Positions 11,126 through 21,504 of a stretch of DNA of 64,000 nucleotides are shown piece by piece. Origin of the DNA: Theobroma cacao. Its lineage: Eukaryota; Streptophyta; Magnoliopsida; Malvales; Malvaceae. Positions within the stretch are counted from its first letter, which is position 1. Each line of letters starts with the position of its first letter. The stretch is taken from NCBI RefSeq assembly GCF_000208745.1, contig NC_030859.1:2045367-2109366 (forward strand). Direction: 5' to 3'. The notes beneath the pieces are model-generated. The model was not told the origin of the DNA and made no database searches. It saw nothing but the letters and a program-made list of their open reading frames with translations. The position numbers and the translations under genes are program-made.

Positions 11126-12746
11126 GGCGCTACGAGGATGCTATATTTTGTAGTATTTCAGATTAGTCCCTGGAGTATTTAAATTCTTTTCAATTTTTCC
11201 CTTGGACATATTTAATTTATAGAGTTATTTGCCCTATGTATTTAGCAATTGATTAAGCAATTTTTTTTTGTTTGATAAATAATCAAGATGTTTTCGAAGT
11301 TTGTTTAGGGTTAATATATATGCGAATGAAGTTACATACGTTGCATGAAAAGATATATAGCATTTGTTAGTAGACTTGCTTTGTTGACACGTGTTTTTGA
11401 CTTTAGGATTTTGACTCTAACATTGAGAAAAAAAAAGAAATGATATAATTAGTATTAGTTAAATCATGACCATGAGCTAACTTTTTAATAATTGATTGGT
11501 TTTAATCTTTATTTTTTTGTTTTTCTCTTTTAAAGACATATAAAAGTGAAGATAAAAGTTTTATACTTGTCATTTTGTATCAATTTCAAGGGGTAATTAA
11601 TTGAATAACTTATTACGAATGTTTTTCTTTTTTTAATTTTTAAATTTTCTCTTATCATTGCACATATTAATTAAAATAAGTGTAATATATATAAGTTTTT
11701 TTTGAAAGGTGGTAATATATATTAATTATAAAACAAAAACTATAAAATAAAACTTACTATTTTGGAAGTAACTTAGGAGTAAGTGAAGAGAATATATGTC
11801 GGCCATTATATTTTTCTTTGATTGATATGTAAAGTCTAAGGATTACATTACTTAACATAAAAAAGTGATAATTAAAAGTACATGTAAAATGCCTTATTGA
11901 AAGGTTTGATTTTTTCAATTTAAAATCTTTCTAAAATCTTAACGAAGTCGGAGAAATTAAGTATCTGTTCTTTATATATATATAATAATCAAAATTTAAG
12001 ACATGGTATAAGGATAAGAAAGGGGAATTAAAGGGAGAGGGTCTCAGAAAAAAAGCACTTTAAAATCTTGGATTTTAATAACATTATCCACTATTCGAGG
12101 GGTGGTATGCAATTAACCAAAATGTTGTGGTTGTTGTGCAAATAGAGAAACATTAATAGTGCTAAACATGCAAAAAAAAATCCAAATGGATTTTCGCTGT
12201 CTTATATATATTAGCTAAGATTCCCGAGTCAACATTGATTGTGTATCTGCTCAATTTGATAAGCAATGGCAGGCTCTTCACTGTTGGCTGTTCTACCTTA
12301 TTTTTCCCATATATACTTACCATATATTCATTATTCAAGGGATACTTACCATAAAATTTATTCAGGGAACAACCATTTAAATCATTGGATAAACTCAAAA
12401 CTTTGCATTTATGGCATCTTGAGCTTTTAAAAATTGAATGGTCAGTCATATTTGGCATTTTGCCCTTTTAAAGAAAAAAAATGAAAATATCTAATTGAGC
12501 TCTAAAATAGAGCTGGTATTGTATGTATTCTTCCAAGAATTAGTATAAGGTTTTAAATTGGGTTTTGCCTATTTGTCACTTACTTTCTTTTGCACTTTTT
12601 GGGTCAGGTCAGAATTTATGGACTAAACCAATTGTGTCACACAAACAAATTTGAATTGAACATTAAAAAAAAAACAAATTAACCAAATATTGAACCAGCA
12701 ATGTATCATGAGATTTTATTGAACTGCATGTTTGCAAGTCGAGTTT
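11126..12746. other. Non-coding part of tandem unit 2 (upstream of MBD copy 2)
   Basis: This AT-rich stretch matches 3962-5650 and 19748-21504. A block of about 100 bp present in units 1 and 3 (before GGGTCAGGTCAG) is deleted at about 12600. No gene was recognised. Confidence 0.55.
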
Positions 12747-12815
12747 TCAATGCTTGGGGATGATTGTATCAACAAATTCATGGTAGTTTGGGTCAGAAAG
12801 CCAGAGCTTAGCAAG
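12747..12815 (-). pseudogene. RDM1-like gene relic (last 22 codons), unit 2
   Basis: The minus strand reads LAKLWLSDPNYHEFVDTIIP, then KH and a stop, matching the C-terminus of the RDM1-like protein at 21505-22323 (LADLWLSDLNYHDF...). Everything upstream, including the rest of exon 2, the intron, exon 1 and the promoter, is missing. At 12816 the sequence jumps to what lies beyond the gene in unit 3 (22508). About 930 bp were deleted. The C-terminal frame is still clean, so the deletion may be fairly recent. Confidence 0.85.
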
Positions 12816-13638
12816 ATAGTTTGGATTGTACAACAATATGTTGTAGAGGATAATTGCTCACAATTGGTCCACCTTTAAGTTACAATTGTTCATTAGTTTG
12901 TACATTTAAGGATAATAGATTCTCCACTATCTTAATTTCGACTAAATTGAAGTAAATTTTTTAGTAAAAATAAGTTAGGACCTTAAAATCACTAAACAAG
13001 TTAAGACTTTAAAATTGTGGGCTAGATGAGATAAATTAGTATGAGGCAAATAATTTAACTTATTTTCATTAAAAAAGCAAAAGATATACTAGATCTTATG
13101 TATCTATGTTACATACTTTAATTTTGCTTTGAAATTTTATTATTTATATTTTTGGGATCAAAATGCAAAACTTTGTTTAAAGGTGGTCAATTTCATAAAT
13201 GAAAAAAAGAAAAATAATAACCAAGGTAACAAAAATTAAATAAAATCAAATTGTTCTTGGTTTAAAATTATTAAAATCTACGCGTTTTTAGAAAAAACTT
13301 AATTTCTCAAATACGATTTCATTCAATTACATAGATATAATTTGACCTAAAAATCATATAATCAATAATTTACTACTAATTAAGCATGTTCATGATTTAA
13401 TTAATTGTATAAAAAGAATTATGAATTTTAACAATGTAATTACACAAATTCAAAAACCACACAAGACCTTAACATGCAATCATGAATAATGTAATCTATA
13501 TATAATTCTATAGGATTATAAATCTTAAGGTTTTGACATCAATTGTTAGACTTTATTATAATAAATTTACATTAATCTAAGATCTATCATAGTTGAAATT
13601 TAAAATACAATAGTGTATATGATTTTTTATGCATCCGA
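12816..13638. other. Non-coding part of tandem unit 2
   Basis: This stretch aligns with 5660-6290 and 22508-23240. No gene was found. It ends near GCATCCGAGCATTTGG, after which an extra partial unit copy begins. Confidence 0.5.
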
Positions 13639-14180
13639 GCATTTGGTAATTAAAAGTACATATAAAATGTGTTATTGAAAAAGTTTGATTTTTCCAATTT
13701 AAGAACTTTTTAAAATTTTAACAAAGTCGGAGGTAAAAAGTATCTATTCTTTATAATAATAATAATAATAATAATAATAATTTAGGACATGGAATAAGGA
13801 TAAGAAAGGGGAATTAAAGGATATTAATAACAATATCCATTATTCGAGGGGTGGTATGCAATTAACCAAAATGTTGTGGTTGTTGCGCAAATAGAGAAAC
13901 ATTAATAGTGCTATACATGAAATAAAATCCAAATGGATTTTCGTTGTCTAATATTAGCTACGATTCCCGAGTCAACATTGACTGTGTAACTGCTGAATTT
14001 GAGAAGCAATGGCAGGATTTCACTGTCTGCTTGTTTACCTTATTTTTCCCATATACTTACCAAATATTTATTTATTCAAACGATACTTACCATATAATTA
14101 ATTCAGGGAATAATCATTTAAATCATTGGATAAGCTCAAAACTTTACATTTATGGTATTCTTGAGCTTGAATTATGAAGT
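13639..14180. repeat. Extra partial copy of the unit's non-coding segment
   Basis: The segment repeats sequence also found at 11865-12425 (unit 2) and 20535-21085 (unit 3), including GGGGTGGTATGCAATTAACC, ATAGAGAAACATTAATAGTG and CCCGAGTCAACATTGACTG. It carries no MBD or DUF506 sequence. An (AAT)n microsatellite lies at about 13754-13781. It is closer in wording to unit 3 than to unit 2, which suggests unequal exchange between units. Confidence 0.6.
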
Positions 14181-14936
14181 TTTTGTAATTTTTTATTTTA
14201 GGGTCAAAATACTCTCGTACTATATCTATTTTAGAGATTGAAGAAAGTATTAATCAATTAGAAAATCATCTTAATTTTATAATTTTGGTGATTCGTTTTA
14301 CTTTTACCTTCTTCATCTCATAATTTTGGCGATTCTTTTTATTTTTACCTCTTCATTTCTTACCAAGAACATTTATTTTTTTTTGAAAAGTGATTTTACT
14401 AATTTTAGTGACCCCGTATGCCACTTTAAGTATTTTGCTTATTGTCAAAATACTTTTCCTGACATAGTGCTTGGTCCAGGCATAAAAAACTATACAATTA
14501 CAAAATATAGTATCGCTCAAACAACTATTGATGGTAAAATTGGATATCGTCAATGGAAGGATTAAATTGAAATAATTCTCAAAATTAAGGGATTAAATTT
14601 CTTCATTTTGAGTATGGAGATTAAGTTGGATAAAATGCATGAATACCGGGATTGATCGAGTACTTTGACCGTAAGGTTATTGTTCATATCGAAGTATACT
14701 TATTGTCATAGTGAGTTGCCTCAGATATTTGAAACATTGGTCACTTCCTTTAAGATTACCCTATTAATGTATTAATCTGTTTTTGTTTTTATTTGTGTCT
14801 AAATATACTGAAGCTTGCCTTTGTTTCTATGATTCGACTTTTTTTTGTTCAGTCAAAATAAAGTTTTATTTTTCATCCCAAGTTGGGGGGAACCAACATG
14901 AGGAGAGCATACTCAAGATGGATTTACCAACTTCAG
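14181..14936. other. Non-coding stretch
   Basis: I see no gene. The part around 14330-14365 resembles 17345-17395 just before the unit 3 DUF506 remnant. Short open frames on both strands lack family resemblance. Confidence 0.4.
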
Positions 14937-15548
14937 TGTCACGGTCCTCATGTAAATGTGAATCTCATATTGTCAAGATAATGCTTTCAACGGATAAAGC
15001 CACAAAATCCCACATCGAAGAGAAACTCTCAGCGAAGAGTAAGGGTAGATGTCATGGTCTTAGAGAAAAAAGTCATGAATCCCACATTGACTATATACTA
15101 GAATAATACTGGGCATATAAGGGTTCACACCACTTTTGACTTGTGAACCTCCTTTTGTGGGCCAAAATCGTGAGACCAGTAGACCAAAGAGGACAATATC
15201 TCACAAGGGTTAGTGTGGACTGTGACAATTGGTATCAGAGTGGACTTTGAGTACTAACAATGTGCTAGTAAAGACAGTGGACCCTTATCGAAGTAGGGGA
15301 GGATCTCACGGTTCTCGCGTGGACATGAATATCACATTTTCGAGATAATGCTATCAGCGGATAGAGCCATAAAGTCCCATATCGAAGAGAAACTCCCAGC
15401 GCAAAGTCCCACGTAGAAGAAAAACTCCTAGGGGGAGCAAGGGTAGATGTCATGGTCCTAGAGAGGGGAGTCATGAATCTCACATTAGCTATGTACTAGA
15501 ATGACACTGAGTATATAAGAGTTCACACCACTTTTAACTACCGTGACA
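14937..15548 (+). mobile_element. TRIM (miniature LTR retrotransposon)
   Basis: Two direct repeats, 14937-15227 (291 bp, TGTCACGGTCC...TGTGACA) and 15304-15548 (245 bp), enclose a 76-bp interior. Directly after the first repeat is TGGTATCAGAGT at 15230-15241, an 11 of 12 match to the primer-binding site for initiator Met tRNA. Directly before the second is a polypurine tract AAGTAGGGGAGGA (15291-15303). The flanks TTCAG (14932-14936) and ATCAG (15549-15553) look like a slightly diverged 5-bp target duplication. There is no coding capacity. The second repeat lacks part of the 3' region and has a short internal duplication. This is the full layout of a non-autonomous terminal-repeat retrotransposon in miniature. 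Confidence 0.85.
15230..15241 (+). promoter_or_regulatory. Primer-binding site (tRNA-iMet) of the TRIM
   Basis: TGGTATCAGAGT lies 2 bp after the end of the first terminal repeat. It matches the common plant LTR-element primer site TGGTATCAGAGC except at the last base. Confidence 0.85.
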
Positions 15549-15659
15549 ATCAGCATAGTCCCGACAAAAATGACACTTACATGACTGTCAGATCCTAATT
15601 ATCCAAGTGAACATAAGATATTTAAAAGCTGTCAATACAATAAAGCATTATAATAAGGT

Positions 15660-16555
15660 AGTCTAGAGGCAAAGGGGAGGGGGGGCTAGTGGGGGCCCTT
15701 GCGCCCCCCAAACAATTTTTCAATTTTTATAATTTATTTATATTTTTTAAAAATTTTATAATTTCGCCTCTCCAATAATTTTTAAATTTTTATAACTTGC
15801 CTTTACATTTTAGAAATTTTATAATTTCACTTCTACAAAAATTTTAAATTTTTTCTAACATATTTTTATTTTTTTGAAATTTTATAATTTTATCCCTACA
15901 ATAATTTTTTGTTTAGTGAAATATCATACAACAATTAGTCAGCAACTAATTTTAATATGACTAAAACAAAATCAATTGCATTTTTCAAAAAAAAAATCAA
16001 TTGCAGTAGAATTATTTTCAAGCCCCACTACTTCAAAATCTCATAACCACCACTTGCTTGATTGTTTTCCTACAAATTAGTTGTGTTTTTTTTTTTTTGC
16101 TTAGATTCTTCTAAACAATTAAGTTTTTAATTCGAGGATTGCTTCCTCGTTGAATAGTTTATTAATATTGTATTTAATTTTTTTAATTAATTTTAAAGAA
16201 TTGCTTCTCCATTGATAGTCCTTAATATTTTTTAAGGGATTACTTCCCATTGAGATTTTTATTATTATATTTGTTAATTTTTGTTTGTTGTTAAGTTATC
16301 TAGAAATTGATATTATTGTCATTATTAAACTATTTATGATTATGCTAGTTAATTCCTTTAAGTAAATTATTAAGAGTAATTCCTTTAAATAATTTTCAAG
16401 ATTTATTTGTATAAATTTCATATAAACTTTTTTTTTATCTAAGTTGTTTTATATTATGGTCAAACATTAAATTTTCTAGTATAACTGTTAAATTTATAAA
16501 TATTTTTTTCGATTTTTTGCCTCCTCCAAGCATAAAATCTTGACTCTACCATTAA
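15660..16555. repeat. AT-rich degenerate repeat block
   Basis: The block begins with a G-rich, then C-rich short stretch (GGGGGGGCTAG...GCGCCCCCC at 15681-15709). It continues as loosely repeated phrases of about 55-65 bp of the form AATTTTTATAATTT followed by a pyrimidine-rich phrase, to about 15905. The rest is AT-rich with near-repeats ending ATTGCTTC. It is non-coding and may be the end of a decayed transposon, but I cannot assign it. Confidence 0.45.
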
Positions 16556-17000
16556 GGCAGTCGAAATCAGCTTCATTAAAGCAGCAGCCACAAGTCACAC
16601 GTAAGAGTCACCACCATGCCGAGAACCATGGTCTCTTTGTCCACACCGTGCTTTGCCATTGAGTTCGCAAATGGGTTACCCTTCCTTAAAACGTGCTGAA
16701 AAGTAACATCCCCTAAGTGTTGAATCAATGTTAAGTCGTCGATGGAGAAAGGGTCACAACGTTGCAGTACAAATCATGTGAAGTCCAAATCCCCTGAACT
16801 AGGATATATCTGTCCTGTGAAACAATAACAGTAACAGTGCTCGAGAAAGCCAATTTGTCCCAGATAAACAAATTAAATACCTCCTGACCTGCCATTAGAT
16901 GCACTAAATGCCCATTCTGCATTTAGGAGAAGGCCAAATAGTCCAAGCCATCATCAATGTAATCGTTCTGGTTTCGACGGAGCTTCCTAAGCCCCTTACA
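16556..17000 (-). mobile_element. LINE remnant: RNase H end
   Basis: On the minus strand the clearest run is DDLTLIQHLGDVTFQHVLRK, continuing GNPFANSMAKHGVDKETMVL. This is the C-terminal signature of plant LINE RNase H-like domains (HV-R-GN-x-A-x2-LAK-GVD). Upstream, around 16720-16920, the sequence continues in other frames with stops (for example AEWAFSASNGR). It is an inactive fragment, independent of the LINE pieces at 6.3 and 7.1 kb. Confidence 0.7.
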
Positions 17001-17411
17001 TTCCAGCAGAGTATACGCACAAATCACAATGCAGAAATGGATGCTCCAATAGCTTGTTGGTGGTGATCAAATAAAGAGCAATATCTCAAAGGAACCAAAA
17101 AGAGATGAGAATTCCGTACCCCTAGCTGCCATTCATGAGCTCAAGAACAAAGACAAAATAAAATAAAAATTCATATTTAATTAGCTGTTAGTGTGCAAAT
17201 AGAAAAAAAAAAAACTGCTGGTTGTAATATATATACATCAAATCGAAGTCCTTACACTCACGACTGTAATCTAAGTCAATCACAGGATGTGGACTTTTCT
17301 ACCTGTTCCAACTTTTCAAGAATGATCCGATCCGAGCATTGTGGTGATTCTTTGTACTTTTACTTTTACCCTCTTCATTTCCTACGAAGAGCTTTTTACT
17401 TAATATGGATC
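17001..17411. other. Non-coding stretch before tandem unit 3
   Basis: No gene was recognised. Part of it resembles 14325-14365. Confidence 0.4.
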
Positions 17412-18165
17412 TAAGTCAGGTCCATGTAATGCTAGCTGCATCGGGTTCTCTCTAGTAAAGTTATTAAGACTTTCTGCCTATGATGCTGCTTTGTGTGCAT
17501 CAAGGTGGTGGGGTATAGTGACAAAGTTCCTGGAGGCATGCCATGGAGCCTTTTATCTTTTTGCTGGATCATTTAACAGTAGGGTTTGATGCTACCTAGC
17601 CTAGGGGGAAGAAAAGAGACCTTAATTTGAGCTTATTCTTTCTAGATGTCTTGAATTCTTTATTTGAAGTTTGAATGTGTACTATTAATGTTCCTTCCAT
17701 CTCTCACTCCCTCTTTCTTTCCACTCTCCTTCTCTTTCTCTGGGTATGTATGTTTGTGTGCTTGCATGTCAGTTGGTTGTGCCGTTGTGAAGAATCTTTG
17801 TTCTGCTGTATTTGATTATTGACAGTACCGTTTGTGGCATATATGCAAGTGATCATAAGTATATCGATGAGATCAATTACAACAAGGGAAGTTCTGAGCG
17901 TTTGATTATTGATATTGACTTCCGAAGCCACTTTGAGGTAGCTAGAGGAGTTGATTCTTATGATAGAATATTGAATTCACTTCCGGTTGTTTACGTGGGC
18001 TCATTGACTAGGTTGAAACAATGGCTTTAGCTCATGGTTGACGCTGCTGGGTCGTCTCTTAAGCAAAACTCAATGCCTTTTCCTCCATGGAGATCTCTGG
18101 CTTATTTGCAAGCAAAGTGGCAGTCGCCCTACCAGAGACAATCTACTCCCAATGAACATTGATAG
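17412..18165 (+). pseudogene. DUF506 (PDDEXK-like) pseudogene, unit 3
   Basis: Exon 1 remnant 17412-17536 encodes CNASCIGFSLVKLLRLSAYD and then shifts frame after CASRWW. The donor corresponding to GGAG|GT of unit 1 is GGAG|GC, and the acceptor before 17849 is AA instead of AG. Exon 2 reads HKYIDEINYNKG, RLIIDIDFRSHFEVAR and VYVGSLTRLKQWL, then stops at 18028-18030, where unit 2 has CAG (Gln). The frame resumes with MPFPPWRSLAYLQAKW and is interrupted again near 18123. Several independent lesions make it non-functional. Confidence 0.8.
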
Positions 18166-19063
18166 TCACTGCAGATTGAAACTTTGGATAACAAATTATA
18201 CAGAGAATGACTAGAGTATTAGCTGCTTTTGTTACTGTACCTGCTGATTCTCCTGTTTGTGTACTTGTCCCATATCATTCAGAAAAGCAGAATCCCCAAT
18301 CAATAAAAAATTATATATATATATATTATTTTAATAAAAAAAGTTAACTTGATTGAATAAAATCAATTCAGAGTTGTCTTTATATCATTTTGACATCACG
18401 TACTTTGCTTCATATGTCCAACACTTTGATTGAAGTACCTATCAATTTCTTTCCTCCATAGTTCTCTTTCTCTAAAATTTTAAGATTCTCTTTGGATGAT
18501 ATTTGTATTATTTGATTTTCAGAACTTTGTTTTTATTCCTTGATTTCATCCAGTAAGCTAGATGATGAAGCCTATTCTCTCCAATTCTAAGACCCATGGA
18601 ATAGTTACTGAGGTACTGCCGTTTATCTGCACATAATCTTGGATTTAGAATTCACTTTGGATGCAAAAACGAAGAAACCGTGTCAGAAAAGATGTATAAA
18701 CCTCAATCAATGTGAGATAAATATTTAGATTACTCTTAATTAATAATAAAGTCATAAGTAAAGATGCTCAATGACACTTGGGATTAAAGCTAAAAATGGG
18801 TTCATTCATTTTATTTACACCTATTCTTCCAAGGTACAATATGTATTTTACACAGCCAAAGTAAACAACAATGACACAAGAGAGTAATCTTGATCTAGAT
18901 GTGCATCAACAACTCCTCCTCTCATCATCAGCTGCTTCCGAATGAACCCTGCAAAACATTAACCCACAAATTAATTAGACATAAAGATCAGAAAATAAGC
19001 AAGAAAAAGGAGACATGAATCTTCTTTTCTGAATCAATGGTTTCACCTTTTCCCATCATTTGA
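18166..19063. other. Non-coding part of tandem unit 3
   Basis: This stretch aligns with parts of 8460-8570 and 9790-10440. The family R repeat is reduced to a short scar at about 18310-18410. No gene was found; the right end should be the 3' UTR of the MBD-like gene. Confidence 0.5.
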
Positions 19064-19662
19064 TCACTCAACGAGAACCAGGCCGCACACTGCCCATCTA
19101 TACAGGACCTCACGTTTGGTGTTGTACAGACGTCCCCATGGATCATAATAATACTGCAACCATCAAACGAAGTTTTTTGTTATCACTAAACCAAATATTC
19201 ATATATTTATTAATTTAATTAATTGATATGATTATATCTAAAAATATTGCTGCACAAAACAGTTTGTCAGATATATCAGAGATAAAAAGGATTTGAAAAC
19301 ACACAATATTAAGGGTTAATCAAATATATCTATAACGAAAAGGATATTACCAATGGAAACCATAGTTCAAAATGAAGAGAGAGATGTATGTACATATTGT
19401 GCGTATGACAGTGAATTTTTACCGTATAGAGCCTGCCGGTAAGCATGCGGCGCTCCTCCGCGACCCAACCAGGTAGCAGCCAACCATAGCCATGATCGAA
19501 TTGATCACGGTAAGTGACGGTGCTCCCTGGTTTCCTCGTATGGCACTTCTGACAAGGACGTTCTCTCATATTCCGCAAGGTGGCTAGCGTCAGCGGCGAC
19601 CACTGCCTGGCATGGCTGCTTGAGCTTGACGTGCGTCTCGGTCTCCCTCTTGCCTTAGCCAT
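19064..19662 (-). CDS. AT-hook/MBD-like mini-protein, copy 3 (109 aa)
   Basis: Exon 1 is 19423-19662 (80 codons) and exon 2 is 19064-19153 (29 codons plus TGA), with the same splice sites as copy 2. The protein has KARGRPRR with an AT-hook-like core, a Ser run, the GWLLPGW motif and EERRMLTGRLYT joined to YYYDPWGRLYNTKREVLYRW. An in-frame ATG lies upstream at 19734, but the TATA box at 19740-19747 would place transcription start downstream of it, and the sister copies begin at the equivalent of 19662. Two Cys (PCQKCH) are unique to this copy, where copy 2 has basic residues. The nearest neighbour upstream is the RDM1-like gene at 21505-22323, on the same strand. Function in chromatin or DNA binding is inferred. 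Confidence 0.7.
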
Positions 19663-19739
19663 GACTGCAAGAGATTGAAAGCTTAATGCTATAGTTTTTT
19701 TCTTCCTTTGGTGGTTGTTTGCCATCTCATTCATTGCAC

Positions 19740-19747
19740 TATATATA
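19740..19747 (-). promoter_or_regulatory. TATA box of MBD-like copy 3
   Basis: TATATATA lies 78 bp upstream of the chosen ATG at 19662 and directly next to the rejected upstream ATG at 19734. It therefore decides the start codon. Confidence 0.6.
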
Positions 19748-21504
19748 GGCGCTGCGAGGATGATATATTTTGTAGTATTTCAGATTAATCCCTGGGGTAT
19801 TTAAATTCTTTTCAATTTTGCCCTTGGACATAATTCTAATTTATAGAGTTATTTGCCCTATGTATTTAGCAATTGAATGAGCAAGTTTTTTTTTTGTTTG
19901 ATAAATAATCAAAATGTTTTAGAAGTTTGTTTAGGGTTAATATGTCATGTATATAAATTATTATTTTAAAGATGAACATGCATATGATAAGCGAAAGAAG
20001 TTACGTACGTTGCATGAAAAGATATATAGCATTTGCTAGTAGACTTACTTTGTGGACACGTGTTTTTGATTTTAGGGTTTTGACTCTAACATTGAGAAAA
20101 AAAATGAAATCATATAATTAATATTAGTTAAATCGTGATCGTGAGCTAATTTTTTAATAATTGATTGATTTTAATCTTTATTTGTGTTATTTTTTTAAAG
20201 ATATATAAAAGTGAAGATAAAAGTTTTATACTTGTCGGTTTGTATAGATTTTAAGGGCTAATTAATCGAATAACTTATTACGAATGTTTTTCTTTTTTTA
20301 ATTTTTAAATTTTCTCCTACCATTGCACAGATTAATCCAAATAAGCGTAATATATATAAGTTTTTTCTAAAAGGTGGTAATATATTTATCAGTTATAAAA
20401 CATAAATAATAAAACTAAACTTACTGCTTTGGAAGTAACTTAGGAGTAAGTGAAGAGAATATATGTCGGCCGTTATGTTTTTCTTTGACCGGTATGTAAA
20501 GTTTAAGCATTACGTCACTCAACAAAAAAAAGTGATAATTAAAACTACATATAAAACATGTTATTGAAAAATTTTGATTTTTTTCCAATTCAAAAACATT
20601 CTAAAATCTTAACAAAATAAAAAAAAGTATTTGTTATTTATATATAATATCTAACAATCAAAATTTAGGACATGATATAAGGATTAAGAAAGGGGAGTTA
20701 CCTAGAAAAAAAAGCACTTCAAAATCTAGGGGTTTAATAACAATATCCATTATTCAAGGGGTGGTATGCAATTAACCAAAATGTTGTACTTGTTGCGCAA
20801 ATAGAGAAACATTAATAGTGCAATACATGCCAAAAAAAAAAAATCCAAATGGATTTTCGTTGTCTAATATTAGCTACGATTCCCGAGTCAACATTGACTG
20901 TGTAACTGCTGAATTTGAGAAGCAATGGCAGGATTTCACTGTCTGCTTGTTTACCTTATTTTTCCCATATACTTACCAAATATTTATTTATTCAAAGGAT
21001 ACTTACCATTTAATTCATTCAGGGAATAATCATTTAAATCATTGGAGAAACTCAAAACTTTGCATTGATGGTATCTTGAGCTGTTAAAAATTGAATGGTC
21101 AGTCATATTTGGCATTTTGCCCTTTTTAAGAAAAAAAAAATGAAGTTATCTAATTGACCTCTGAAATAGAGCTGGCATTGTATGTATTCTTCCAAGAAGT
21201 AGTATAAGGTTTTAAATTGGATTTTGCCCATTGGCCACTTACTTTCTTTTGCACTTTTTCTTTAATTGTCCATTAAATTTTTTTTAATCTCTGATTCTGT
21301 CAATAAATTAATCATAAAAAGGGGGGGAAAAAAAACAATTGCAATGAACGAATTGGGTCAGGTCAGAATTTATAGACTAAACCAATTGTGTCACTCAAAC
21401 AAATTGGAATTGAACAATAGAAAAAAAAAAAACAAATTAACCAAATATTGAACCAGCAATGTATCATGAGATTTTATTGAATTGCATGTTTGCAAGTTGA
21501 GATT
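19748..21504. other. Non-coding part of tandem unit 3 between MBD copy 3 and the RDM1-like gene
   Basis: This AT-rich stretch matches units 1 and 2. The right end should hold the 3' UTR of the RDM1-like gene. The short open frame at 20818-21087 is not conserved in units 1 and 2 and is not called. Confidence 0.5.

Noticed and set aside
19663..19734. Upstream in-frame ATG giving a 24-residue longer MBD-like copy 3
   Set aside because: The TATA box at 19740-19747 would put transcription start downstream of it, and the sister copies start at the position of 19662.
20818..21087. 89-codon frame, with a related 77-codon frame at 13944-14177
   Set aside because: The frame is not kept in units 1 and 2 and no family is recognisable; its similarity reflects DNA duplication only.
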